NCBI GenBank assembly: GCA_028023455.1
Contig: JAQFVV010006231.1
Coordinates: 1,693,478-1,757,477, forward strand
Source: Epiperipatus broadwayi
Taxonomy: Eukaryota; Onychophora; Udeonychophora; Euonychophora; Peripatidae
Length of the DNA stretch: 64,000 nt
Direction of reading: 5' to 3'
The notes below the pieces were generated by a model. The model was not told the origin of the DNA and did not search any database. It saw only the letters and a program-made list of their open reading frames with translations. This document shows positions 37,344 through 48,213 of this stretch, one piece after another. The first letter of the stretch is position 1; every line of letters begins with the position of its first letter. The position numbers and the translations under genes are program-made.

Positions 37344-37823
37344 AATATTAGATGTTGATGTGGGAGAATAATGGCTATCTGTCTCTCAAAAAGAAAAGTT
37401 GACAGTTGAAAAAGTTATTGAAATACAACATCATTGCAAGATTTCATTCAAATAAATAAAAAGTTAGCATATGATATATGTGAACTTTTTTTTTTATTTC
37501 ATGAATTTGTCTATTGTCTATCTATTTTAATCAAGATAAGATGCTTAGGGGTATGTTGATCATAATTTCTTACCCCCCCCCCCAATATTAGATGTTGATG
37601 TGGGAGAATAATGGCTATCTGTCTCTCAAAAAGAAAAGTTGACAGTTGAAAAAGTTATTGAAATACAACATCATTGCAAGATTTCATTCAAATAAATAAA
37701 AAGTTAGCATATGATATATGTGAACTTTTTTTTTTATTTCATGAATTTGTCTATTGTCTATCTATTTTAATCAAGATAAGATGCTTAGGGGTATGTTGAT
37801 CATAATTTCTTACCCCCCCCCAA
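37344..37823. repeat. perfect tandem duplication, 240 bp unit
   Basis: Positions 37344-37583 and 37584-37823 appear identical at a fixed offset of 240, apart from the length of the terminal C-tract (TTACCCCCCCC type). This implies a very recent duplication or an assembly artefact at the homopolymer. Confidence 0.9.
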
Positions 37824-37829
37824 ATGGGA

Positions 37830-38755
37830 TTATAGTTTGTGCAGTAACTCAGTGAATTGTTAACAAATTTTAAGAATTTATATAAATATTTTTAATACAT
37901 TTTACAGATCAATAATTTTCTCATAACAAATATTTATATCAAAAATATTTTTCACTAACTTGAATTTGAACTTGTCCTATGTTTTGATAACAATCAAGCT
38001 CTTCTTTATAACAAAACAAAAAAATAGTAGTCTCTTGTGAATAGGATTTGTAGTTAGCTTACTTAAGGATAGACTTTAATAATGATATATTAACTAAATT
38101 CTCATTAATATCTATATGTCATTGTGACTGTCCACTTGATCATTTTTCTCCTCTGTCTAGCTATTTTTAAAATACCTTACCATAAACGAAGTTTAAACCA
38201 TTATTGTCAATAGCTGTAATATATATAAAGTCAAATAAAAAACATCCAGAAATTCCAAACTACTACTGATGATGATCATGTATTACCTTTTATTGTAATA
38301 CTTATTGCTTACCTACAACAATCTGCTTTTGGGCAGGTATTTAACATACTTTCACAAAATATTAACAGTAAAAATATATCTAGCCCTGTAGTAACTAAAA
38401 TAATATAACATTGTGAAAGTTAACACAATGCAATAAATAATCTTACTGTAAGAAGGATTTAATAATTACATGTGTATCCAGGTCAGCATTAAAAAAATAA
38501 GAACATAATAAATAAAAAAAACATTTGCAGTATAAGAAATTTTGATAATAGTACCTACATGAAGTTTTTTTTTTTTAGAATCATTGCATCTACCTTGAAA
38601 TAATAGTATATAGTTCAAATTGATCATATAATTTACTATAGAAAAAATAAATTCCATGATTATTAAGTTCAAAATATTCTAATGCATTAAAAATTATCCA
38701 ACTTCATTAGTCATATATATATAAAGTCAAAACTTTATGTGCAGTTAATTTATAC
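37830..38755. other. AT-rich stretch, no gene seen
   Basis: No coding or repeat signal of note. Confidence 0.5.
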
Positions 38756-40009
38756 ATATATATATATATATTTATTTCTAAGGGGTTTGAACTCAGATTT
38801 TCAAACTTCCACAGCTATTCAATCCATCTTATACAATTGATACATTTGACCACATAGGATGTACAAAAGATAAATGATCTCCAATATACATATTTCATGC
38901 TGAACCCTTACTCAGCAATTGGTCCAAATAATCTCCAACAGATATATAAAACCACAACTCAGTTTATATTACAATAGCAACTCTAAAACTTTAATGGACA
39001 AGCTTCAATCTTCTCCACTTTCCAATTCTTCAGCTATTGAAAATCTGAGGCTGAAATGCCCAAAGCCCTTGATGATGCCAGTATTATTGTCATACCCATG
39101 TTAACCTTAAGTCAATCTGATCCCTCACACGTAGGTTCTCAATATATCCATTTAATTATATAGAAGAGGGATGGATAGAATACAGGCTTGAAATGTAATA
39201 TTTGAACACATGTATATTGTCTACACTAAACTTAATATAATTATAAGAGATTTGAACTCCAACTCCTCACAGCTACCCAATCTATCTTATACACCATCTC
39301 CAACACATATATACAATCACTATTCAGTTTATATTAAGATAGCAAATCTTCAAACTTTAATGAACAAGCTTCAATCTTCTCCACTCTTCAGCATTTCATC
39401 CTCAGATTTTCAATAATATGGATGGATTAAGTGTTGGAGAATGGGGAAGCTTGAAGCATGTCCATTAAAGTTGCAGATTTGCTATCTTAATATAAACTGA
39501 GCAGTGATTGTGTGTGTATATATATATATGGTGGAGATGGTGATCTGTATCAACAGATGAATGCTGGTTCACCACAAAATAAGTATATTGGAGATCATTT
39601 TTATCTTTTTCATATGTATGTGGTCATGTGTATCAGTTGTATAAGATGGATTGGGTAGCTGTGGGGAATTTGGAAGTCTGAGTTCAAGTTCCTTATAATT
39701 ACATTAGGTTTAGTATAAACAATATACATATTTTTAAATATTACATATTCAGTCTGTATTCTACCCATTCCTCTTCTGTATAATTACATGGACATATTGA
39801 GGTTCTATGTGTGAGGGGTCATATTGACTTAAGGTCAAAATGGGTATGACAATAATAATGGCATCATCAAGGACTATGTTCATCCTCAGATTTTTGATGA
39901 TATGGATGGCTGAAGAGTTGGAGAGTGGAGAAGATTGAAGTTTGTTCATTAAAGTTTGAAGATTTTCTATCTTAATATAAACTGAATAGTGATTGTATAT
40001 ATGTGTTGG

Positions 40010-40080
40010 AGATGGTGATCTAGATGAACTGATGAGTGCTGGTTTAGCACAAAATATGAGTATTGGAGATTATTTATCTT
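40010..40080 (+). ncRNA. hammerhead-like motif, family III (copy at 40.03 kb)
   Basis: CTGATGA at 40029-40035 and a perfect stem II GTGC/GCAC (40036-40039 with 40047-40050), then AAAA in place of GAAA. Stem I is reduced. Confidence 0.45.
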
Positions 40081-40221
40081 TTTCACACATTTATGGTCAT
40101 GTGGGTATAAGATGGATTGGATAACTGTGGGGAGTTTGAAAGTCTGAGTTCAAGTCCCTTATAATTATATTAAGTTTAGTATAGACAATATACATGTATT
40201 TAAATATTATATATATGTATA

Positions 40222-40285
40222 TGATCTGGCCCAACTGATGAATGCTAGTTCTGCACAAAATACGTGTATTGGAGATTATATCTTT
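40222..40285 (+). ncRNA. hammerhead-like motif, family III (best copy)
   Basis: CTGATGA lies at 40235-40241, preceded by CCAA, which pairs with TTGG at 40269-40272. Stem II is TGC/GCA with a seven-base loop. The second box is AAAA at 40257-40260. Stem III is ATA/TGT with a CG loop, then H17 = A40268. The single core defect is A for G at the first base of GAAA. Across copies this base follows a C, so a CpG-to-CpA change would explain it. Confidence 0.5.
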
Positions 40286-40374
40286 TTCACATGTGTGTGG
40301 TCATGTGTAAAGGTTGTTTGAGATAGAGTGGAGAATGAATGTAGACTGAAAAATTTTAATATACTGAATAAAGA

Positions 40375-42270
40375 GGTTAATTATATAGACATAATATTAA
40401 GTTTCTATGAAATTTCCTGGCACAGTTTGTCATTTGGTTATAATATCTCAGGTCATATAGAGATGATAAATAATATTGTTCAGTTCACTCAAAAATGTAA
40501 CCAGACACCTTCAATTTGGTTAATCATTAAATGCCAAACAAATAATTTCTGCTCATTTTTGAACCATTATCAAATCGATATTTATATTGCATATGCTGGT
40601 CAATTTGATAAAGAAGCTTGTGTATTGAATATTAACAGCATTTGGAAAATTGATTTTCTCTGTTTATATATAGTTTGAACATAGCATTAATTAATTATTT
40701 TGTATTTGAGTGTAATTTATTAATTCATAATAGTTTAAAAATAATGCAAATTGGGTCTCTACAATGTGAAGTTTAATATTTCATAATACTGAAAGAAGCT
40801 ATGTTTACATTTGTATTGATTTGATGTTTGGTCTGAATAATGCCACTTGGCAATCTTTATAAAATCTAAGATAACATATATAAGTGACCGTTTTATATGC
40901 TAGTCAGTTTGATAAAGAGGATGCATTGTTATGAAGAATGGAAAGTTGAATTGAAACACTGTATTGATTAATTATATTCTATATTACTATATGTGTGAGA
41001 GTTTGTTTGCTTACTTGTGATTTTATAACTCGATAAATATTGCAGCAATAAGAATCTTGCATGATTTTCTTTCTTTTTTTTTTTTTGTATAGAATTTTAT
41101 TACCATATAAATTTTTGCTTTAATTGTTTTAAAAAAAATTGTAATTTGCAATATAAAAATATGTGGAAAATTTATATTGGAATGGTTTTCAGAATGACAT
41201 TTAAAAAAAACACAGAAAGAGGCCAGCATTGTTTAAAGGATTATAGAGTTGGAAAATTATTTAAACAAAAAATAGTTTTTGATAAAACAAGTAAAATTTG
41301 ATTTTGTAATTATATTTTAAATTAATTAAATTGCATTTGTAACTATGTATTTAATTTCTCATTTGAGTAATGGCAATTTAGATCAGTTGTAATAATAAAT
41401 TTGATAACCTTTTAGGATTTCACTTTAAATATATATTGTAATGCTCACAAAATATATGTTTTAAAAAACACATAAATATGCATTACATATATTTTAATAA
41501 TTAAAAAAAAAATTAAAAGAAAATTAGTGTAAGAAATAAATTTTAAGAATAAATTAAAATATTGTATCAGATTGTTTTGAGTAGATTTATTTTATTCATA
41601 ATAAGGGAGAGGAAATAGAATCCTGTTTAAATAAAGATTCAAAATCCACTTTCTTCTTTTTATGATTAAAAAGAAAACAAATGTTAAAAGATTTTAAAAT
41701 AGAACTAAACATTAAAATTAATTAATAATGGTAATCCTTGTAAACTATCTCATTGGCAGGAATGCACTTAAATTTTGGAAAGATTCTTGGCCAATAAGAT
41801 AGTAGATGAATCTAAGAGTTTGAAAATGGAATATGTAAATATATTTTAATTATCAAACTTTCTAATAAGAGTGATGAGACTGAGAAATGGAGAAAATTAG
41901 TGAGGGAAAATTTTATTTATTTAATACATCAAAAGTGGAATTTAATAATAAAACATTAAAAAATTTATACTATTCAGAAAATAACCTTATATACACTATA
42001 TTCATTTATTATTATTCTACTAACGTGTGAAAAGCCATGGGTCAAATTTGCTTCCATTAATAAAATAAAATAATGTTATTTGAGAATCAAAATATATTTA
42101 AAGAATATTTATGTGAAATAGTAATACGAGTTATCAGCAGTAGTTAAAAATGACCTACAACATTGATTATAAAAATGCATCACAATAGTTATTTTTATCT
42201 GTTGTTGATATTTCATGTACAATTGTCTAATGTAAATATTATTTAAATATACATTACATTCTTTTAATCT
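40375..42270. other. AT-rich stretch, no gene seen
   Basis: The 116-codon frame at 40328-40678 begins inside the family III repeat and has no recognisable domain, so I do not call it a gene. Confidence 0.4.
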
Positions 42271-42275
42271 AATAA

Positions 42276-42301
42276 CCCGAGCAAAGCACGGATACAGCTA
42301 G
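42276..42301 (+). mobile_element. Helitron-like 3' terminus
   Basis: CCGAGCAAAGCACGG (42277-42291) is a slightly decayed hairpin, followed by ATACAGCTAG and then a T. A GC-rich hairpin about 10 nt before a CTAG end with a host T after it is the Helitron 3' signature. The 5' end (TC...) was not located, so element length is unknown. Confidence 0.5.
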
Positions 42302-42500
42302 TATATATATTAAAAAGAAATAGTAAAACAACCTTTAAATAACCTTTTGCAGAAAAATCTCTTCAACAGCTCCTCAAACAGGAACTGCAAAAAAAAAATA
42401 GGCAGCACCCATCAGATTTGCCAATTGCAAGTTCATGAGGATTTAAGTTTTTTTATTCTCTGGTTAAGAATAGCTAATATCTATTTAACTAACCAATATT

Positions 42501-42579
42501 ATATATATGCGCTGTCTGCACAGATAATGGAGCTAGAACATTCTAGCTTCATTATCTGTTCAGATAGCGCATATATATA
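42501..42579. repeat. palindromic hairpin element
   Basis: ATATATATGCGCTGTCTG and the downstream CAGATAGCGCATATATAT are ends of two arms of 39 bp, about 35 of 39 complementary, with almost no loop. Confidence 0.75.
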
Positions 42580-42599
42580 TATATTAATTTGTAACGCTT

Positions 42600-43995
42600 A
42601 GTGAAGTAACCAATATTATATGGTTGATTATAATAGGCTAGCTAATTTGAAATATGAAAATTCTAAGCCTATTTGAAATCTAAAGGAAAGATTTACAAAG
42701 TCTGAACTGTTTAAAACTTGCCTGTATTCTCTGTATTTATAAATGTGTATGTTTGTTTTATGTATATTTGAAAAATAAAATGAAGTACCAGTAAATTAGT
42801 ATCGGAAAATAATGATATAAAATCTATTACCAGAACAGGATGTTATCAAAATATTATCCTGTTTCTCCGAAAGTGAAATTACTATTTTAGATTATGTTTA
42901 TATTTTGATATCTATATGAGATAATTATTATATTTGTCTTTTTTGTCAAAAGATGAATTTATTTATTTACTATGTATTGTATAAAATCAGACAGTATACA
43001 TAAGTATTTATTATTTAAAGCAACATATTAGTTTGTATAGGTGATTCTAATAATACTTCAATATAAAGTTTTATTATAAGTTTGCTAAGTTTATAGGATT
43101 ATGCCCATTGGTCTATAAATAGACATTTCATATAAATCCTAGAGAATTAGGTTAAATCTAAAGTTGTATATTTGATTAAGATTGCATTTCTTAGGAATGC
43201 CAAGGATGATGTAAACATTTGTAATTAATTTCTCATATTAGAGAAAGAAAAATATATTAATTCATTAAAGTATCATGTGCCCTTTTGATCTTAACAGATT
43301 ACATTGTGATCCCGTAAAAGGCATGAAGGAGTTGTAATTGAGACATTGTATTAAAGATTTTATATAAATTTCAACTTTTGCAATTTGTTTTACATTTTTG
43401 ATGGCTGTTATTAATTCTTATTATATTTTGGTATTATATTTTGAGCTTTTGAATAGGTCTTTAAATTTTGCTAAAACTATCTTCTTGTTAATGAAAGGAT
43501 TTGATAAAAAATTGTCATGAGATATTCTAAAAATTAGGTTGTAAAGCTTGGAGATATTAATGTATTACTTTGGACATCAATAAAAGTTTTAATATCGTAT
43601 GTTGGATATAGTGTAGAAACTTTTTTATGTTGGATATAGTGTAGAAACTTTTTTGGTGTTCATGATAGTCAAATATTTTTGTTGATTGTAATTTATATTT
43701 TCATTCCATAGGTGAGGATTTGGTTAAAGATAAAGCATTGTTTTGTAAAAGACTTTATAGAATACTCACTTGATTGCACTATTCTCTTCCATTATAAGAT
43801 ATGTCTTTTATGATTGAAGATTATATGGATTTGACTAGCTATGGAGATTTAATAAATTATGATTCATTATTTTATTTTATTCAAAATTATATTAACATTA
43901 TTTTAAATTCAGAATTTTATTACATAAACATTAATAATTCAGTGTTCATATTAATATGATTTTCAATAAAGCCTACCATTTAATAATATATTTAA
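42600..43995. other. AT-rich stretch, no gene seen
   Basis: Only a short two-copy tandem repeat (ATGTTGGATATAGTGTAGAA, 43600-43655) was noted. Confidence 0.5.
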
Positions 43996-43997
43996 TC

Positions 43998-44155
43998 ACA
44001 TGATCACCATCTCTTATGCTAGCACATAACTGTTATTAAACAGACAAAACTCTTTATACAGTAATGCCACCCTGTGCCAACCAGAGTAATCATGCCTCCA
44101 TTGATAACTCTGGTTAGCACAGGGGGGTATTACTATATGAGGAGTTTTTCCTGTT
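43998..44155. mobile_element. foldback remnant of repeat family II
   Basis: AATGCCACCCTGTGCCAACC and its inverted relative GGTTAGCACAGGGGGG lie head to head, with ATCACATGATCACCATCTCT upstream as in other family II copies. The ribozyme region is absent. Confidence 0.65.
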
Positions 44156-44182
44156 CAATATATTTAATAATGGCAGTAACTG

Positions 44183-44306
44183 CACTGTGTGGTTTGGCGC
44201 AGCAATAGGGTATCTGACTTAGAATTGAGAAGTTCTAAAGATTGATTCTGGCATTCACAGTTTGGACACCCAGACTTCTTATGAACTCCTGAGCAATAAA
44301 GCCATT
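44183..44306 (+). mobile_element. tRNA-derived SINE, copy 2
   Basis: GGTTTGGCGCAGCAATAGGG resembles a tRNA 5' half with A-box. ATCTGACTTAGAATTGAG looks like an anticodon arm, and GATTGATTCTGG is B-box-like. The tail CCTGAGCAATAAAGCCAT is shared with the copy at 32.2 kb. Confidence 0.65.
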
Positions 44307-44523
44307 ATTCTTTTTTTAATCACATTAATTCAATGGCTTATTGGTCACAGAAATGTAGAGGTTAAATCATTTGCTAATTTTCAAAGAACTTTATTTGAAT
44401 CAATTTCCAGCATTGTACAATATAGATTTATGAGCCAAATCCAGTATATTGTGAAACTAAAGTTGGGTCAATAAGCTCCTGATATATAAAAAAATTAAAA
44501 TATATATAACAATAATAAATACA

Positions 44524-44524
<1 letters not shown>

Positions 44525-44569
<45 letters not shown>

Positions 44570-44998
44570 TGTAAATAAGCATTTATTTTATATAGCGTAT
44601 GATTACAATTGTATACATTCAAATAGCCTTTTTGAGTTGTAGGAATAAGAGGATTCCTTTTATTCCTGCATAAATACTATATCTTATATTGGTGAGAAAG
44701 TATTCATTTATTATTAACACTCTCAAAGCATATGCACAATTAGCTTAAAAGGCTGATATTTGAATGTATATTATTATTATCATCATCATCATCATATTAT
44801 TATTATTATTATCTTCATCATCATCATATTATTATTATTATTATTATTATTATTACTACTACTACTACCACTACTACTACTAATGCACAATTAGCTTAAA
44901 AGGCTGATATTTGAATGTATATTATTATTATCATCATCATATTATTATTATTATCTTCATCATCATCATCATCATTTTATTATTATTATTACTACTAT

Positions 44999-45076
<78 letters not shown>
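44525..45076. repeat. trinucleotide microsatellites with a duplicated flank
   Basis: (ATT)n at 44525-44570, then mixed (ATT)n, (ATC)n and (ACT)n tracts at 44769-45076. The flank CACAATTAGCTTAAAAGGCT is present twice (about 44739 and 44886). On the minus strand these tracts follow the LINE 3' end at 45077 and are probably its expanded tail. Confidence 0.85.
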
Positions 45077-46772
45077 GTTTCAAAGGAACTTTATTGATTT
45101 CCAAAAATTACATATTTACAAAGATCATACATTATTCAATATGGTTACATATTATTCATGAGAAAGTATATACAAGGTAAAAAATAATAATTATGATTAC
45201 ATACATTCAAAGAAAAAGAAATACACTTTTACAAAGATCATAAGTAACAACATACGTTTACATCAATATGGTTATATATAACCGATTAGGAAGTATATAC
45301 AAGGTTACATAAAAATTAGTTATGATTATGTATATTAAGGGAAAAAAGGGTAACATAAATTAATACAGGTTACATATGTAATATAGTTCTTCAGTATCTA
45401 ATTTTTTTTTTCATAGGCATTCAATATTATTAACATAATAAATGATAAGGTTTTTGTAGCAATTACAAAGATTATAGGTTATATCAAATGATTACATCCA
45501 TATGGGTACATATAATTGATTAGGAAGTATAAACGAGGTAACAAAAATTGGTTAAGATTACATATATTAAAAGAGAGACCAGATTACATAGTAGCACGTT
45601 TACAAAGATCATAGGTTACTACATACTTTTGCAATCAATATGTTTACTTATAACTGATTAGGTAGTATATACAGGTTACATAATTAATTTAGATTACATA
45701 TATCAATAGAACAAAAATGATTACATAAATTAATACAGGTATCTAATTCTTAATTTTTCTCCTTTTAAAGGCTTTTAAGATTATATACATACATAAATGA
45801 TAATGCTTTTGTAGCAATTAGGTAATATCACCTTAGCACTGTCTCAGTTGTTGACACATTAAGGACCAGGTATAATGAAAAATGTTAAAGGGGACAAGCT
45901 TTCTGTCTCTTTCCCTAATAATCTCCAGTTTAATCCAAAATGTATTAGGATGTCTTCTAGGATTATTGTTATATATAAAAATGCATCTAGTACACCGTAA
46001 AGCATACAAGATGAATGTACTAGCTCTAATTCTAGCAAAAATTCCTATTGAGAAAGTTTTAAAAAGATATGCAATATTAAATAAAGAATTGTTAAATAGG
46101 TTGGGAAGAGCAATGCGTATATTATCATAACACTGACATATGTTCTTGATTTTCAAAACCTTTTTTACAAAGGGGGCAAAAAGCATCTATGTTAATACAA
46201 TTTCTTCTATATTTATAAAAATAAAGTGTAGGTAATGATCCTAAATTAAGCTTTATTAGAAAATCAAAAAATTTTGGCTCAAGCTTCCAGAATCTAAATC
46301 TACTAACAAGTTGCCGATTGTTTAGACCCAAAATGGGTTTGCTTTGACTATTGAGTGTTGGTTGGTTTATTAATAGATATGTTTGCCGATATTTGTACTT
46401 ATCTGTAAGGGGACAGAAGGTAAGTTTATCCATGCTCAATAATGGTTTTATTAGTTCAGCCCAATAACCAGTACCAGGGGGCGGTCTATCTGTTGGAGTA
46501 ATTTTTAATGATGTAGCAACCTGATTAAACCGAGTTGACAAGGAGGTAATCAGATTAAATGTTTTCTGTATTTTAAATATGTTTATTGAGTGTAGTCCTA
46601 GCCCATTATGAATTAATGGATTTTGTAATTTTTTAATGGAGATGGAGGCAATGCGTCTGCCCCATAAAAGTTTTTTGAGCATGGAGTATACATGCAAAGT
46701 AAAGGCTTTAGTGAAAATGATTATAGGGCTAAAATAAGTAATTCTTGTCATAATAAGCATATTAAACAATGT
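45077..46772 (-). mobile_element. L1/Tx1-like LINE fragment A (5'-truncated)
   Basis: Minus-strand LINE consisting of the ORF2 C-terminal part (45833-46769) and a 3' UTR (45077-45832). The UTR holds four or so diverged repeats of about 130 bp with ACAAAGATCATAGGTTA-like and GGTTACATA words, and ends AATAAAGTTCCTTTGAAACG followed by trinucleotide repeats. Confidence 0.75.
45833..46769 (-). pseudogene. LINE ORF2 C-terminal region (fragment A)
   Basis: Codons from 46769 to 46125 are open and read RITYFSPIIIFTKAF, then KLLWGRRIASISIKKL, NPLIHNGLGLHSI and TGYWAELIKPL. They end CPLCKKGFENQEHM, a Cys-Cys-His motif common at the C-terminus of L1/Tx1-type ORF2. The protein continues in another frame from about 46186 to 45833 (LYALRCTRCIFIYNNN, HPNTFWIKLEI), the usual tail of such proteins, so there is one frameshift near 46125-46186. 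Reverse transcriptase and endonuclease are missing. Fragments B and C carry the same GLGxHS block. Confidence 0.75.
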
Positions 46773-46774
46773 GA

Positions 46775-46775
<1 letters not shown>

Positions 46776-46864
<89 letters not shown>

Positions 46865-46904
46865 CATATCATCATCATCATCATCATTATTATTATTATT
46901 ATTC
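46776..46904. repeat. (ATT)n/(ATC)n microsatellite, tail of LINE fragment B
   Basis: About 85 bp of uninterrupted ATT, then ATC and ATT units. On the minus strand it directly follows the 3' end of the next LINE fragment and abuts the truncated 5' end of fragment A. Confidence 0.85.
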
Positions 46905-48170
46905 AAAAGGACTTTATTACATATAACAAGAACAGGGCTACATTAATAACTATTTTACCACATGCAGATAAATTGAAGTTGATATAAACAAATTGAAAAT
47001 TGTAATTGTGGGGGGAGGGCAACAAAATCAAGTGATATGCATATGGTTTACAAATTTGAGTTTACATTTTTTTTTACATACACATTTTATACACTGACAT
47101 GGTTTTGTTTTTCTTTTGTTAGTCTCTTTTCATGCTATAGTTTTGAGCTTTATTGCAATATGGACCAAGTGGCTGTGTACATTACTTGGGATATGAATTT
47201 TTTATCCCTTAAATGGAGTAGTTCCATTTTGATCCTGAATGTATTTGGATGTCTTCTTGTATTATTGTTATACATGAAGGAGCATCTTGTACACCATAGG
47301 GAAAATAATGTAAAATATTTGCTCAAATATGTGGGTAGCTATCTTTCGCAAATGATTTTAAAAGAGTTTGAAAGTCATAATTTCTTTGTTTGTACAATGA
47401 TGGTATGGATGAGTGAATATTATCAAATGCAAGGCAGGTAAAAAGAAAATGTTCTTGAGTCTCTCTATGACATAACCAACATAAGTCTTCTGTATTTATG
47501 TAATGCCTTCTGTATCTATAAAAGTGTAATATTAGTAGAGCTCCAATATTTAATTTAAGCAGAAAATCATAATATTTGGGTTCTAATGACCAGCATTTAA
47601 ATTTTTAGGTTAGTTGTCTATTGTTAATGTTTAAAATTGGTTTTTTATCATTTAACACAAAGGAAGAGCAAATTATCTGGTATATATCCCAATATTTAAA
47701 TTTATTTTGAGGTGGTGAATTATCTGGTATATATCCCAATATTTAAATTTATTTTGAGGTGGTGAATAAGTAAAGTTTGGAATGTTGAGAATTTTTGTAA
47801 GCAAGATAATATCCCAATATTTAAATTTATTTTGAGGTGGTGAATAAATAAAGTTTTGAATGTTGAGAATTAGTGTAAGCAAGGTATTCCAGTATCCATT
47901 GATTTGTGGTGCTTATCTGTTGGGGTAATCTTAAAGAACACTTTCATGTATGGAAATAAATGAGCACAAGTAGAAATAAGATTTAATGTCTTTTGAATGT
48001 AGTCCTAAACCATTTTGTATTAAAGGAGCTTGATTATGTTTTAGTGAAATTGAAACAATCTTTTTTCCTCACATCTTTTTACATAAATTTATTTTACTAG
48101 TAAAGGAATACTGTAGAGTATCATTGGAGAATAGTATGTGCTTCGAGTCATAATTAATAGATTAAACAGG
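46905..48170 (-). pseudogene. L1/Tx1-like LINE fragment B (heavily decayed)
   Basis: The minus strand starts near 48170 with SINLCKK-like decayed sequence, then KKIVSISLKHNQAPLI and QNGLGLHS, matching fragments A and C. It ends TAATAAAGTCCTTTTGAATA near 46905. It contains an internal tandem duplication (CCCAATATTTAAATTTATTT three times, 47687-47838). Many stops. Confidence 0.65.
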
Positions 48171-48213
48171 GAATACTTTCAAGTACAATGATAGGTAAGA
48201 TTTTGAAAGTGAA

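Larger units (their letters stand above)
38760..40370. mobile_element. second palindromic array of repeat family III
   Basis: Minus-oriented units (38760 to about 39418) and plus-oriented units (about 39418-40370) meet near 39418. Words shared with the 34-35 kb array include AAACTTTAATGGACAAGCTT, CTGCACAAAATA, TGTGTGGTCATGTGT and GAGTTCAAGTCC. At least three plus-strand hammerhead-like motifs remain, near 39545, 40030 and 40240. No coding frame. Confidence 0.7.

Noticed and set aside
40328-40678. 116-codon frame downstream of a family III unit
   Set aside because: Starts inside the repeat and resembles no family.
44911-45180. Poly-Leu / poly-Tyr frames
   Set aside because: They are translations of the ACT/ATT microsatellite.
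44780-46904. Regular trinucleotide repeats as a CRISPR array
   Set aside because: Microsatellites in a eukaryotic genome, no spacer-repeat structure.
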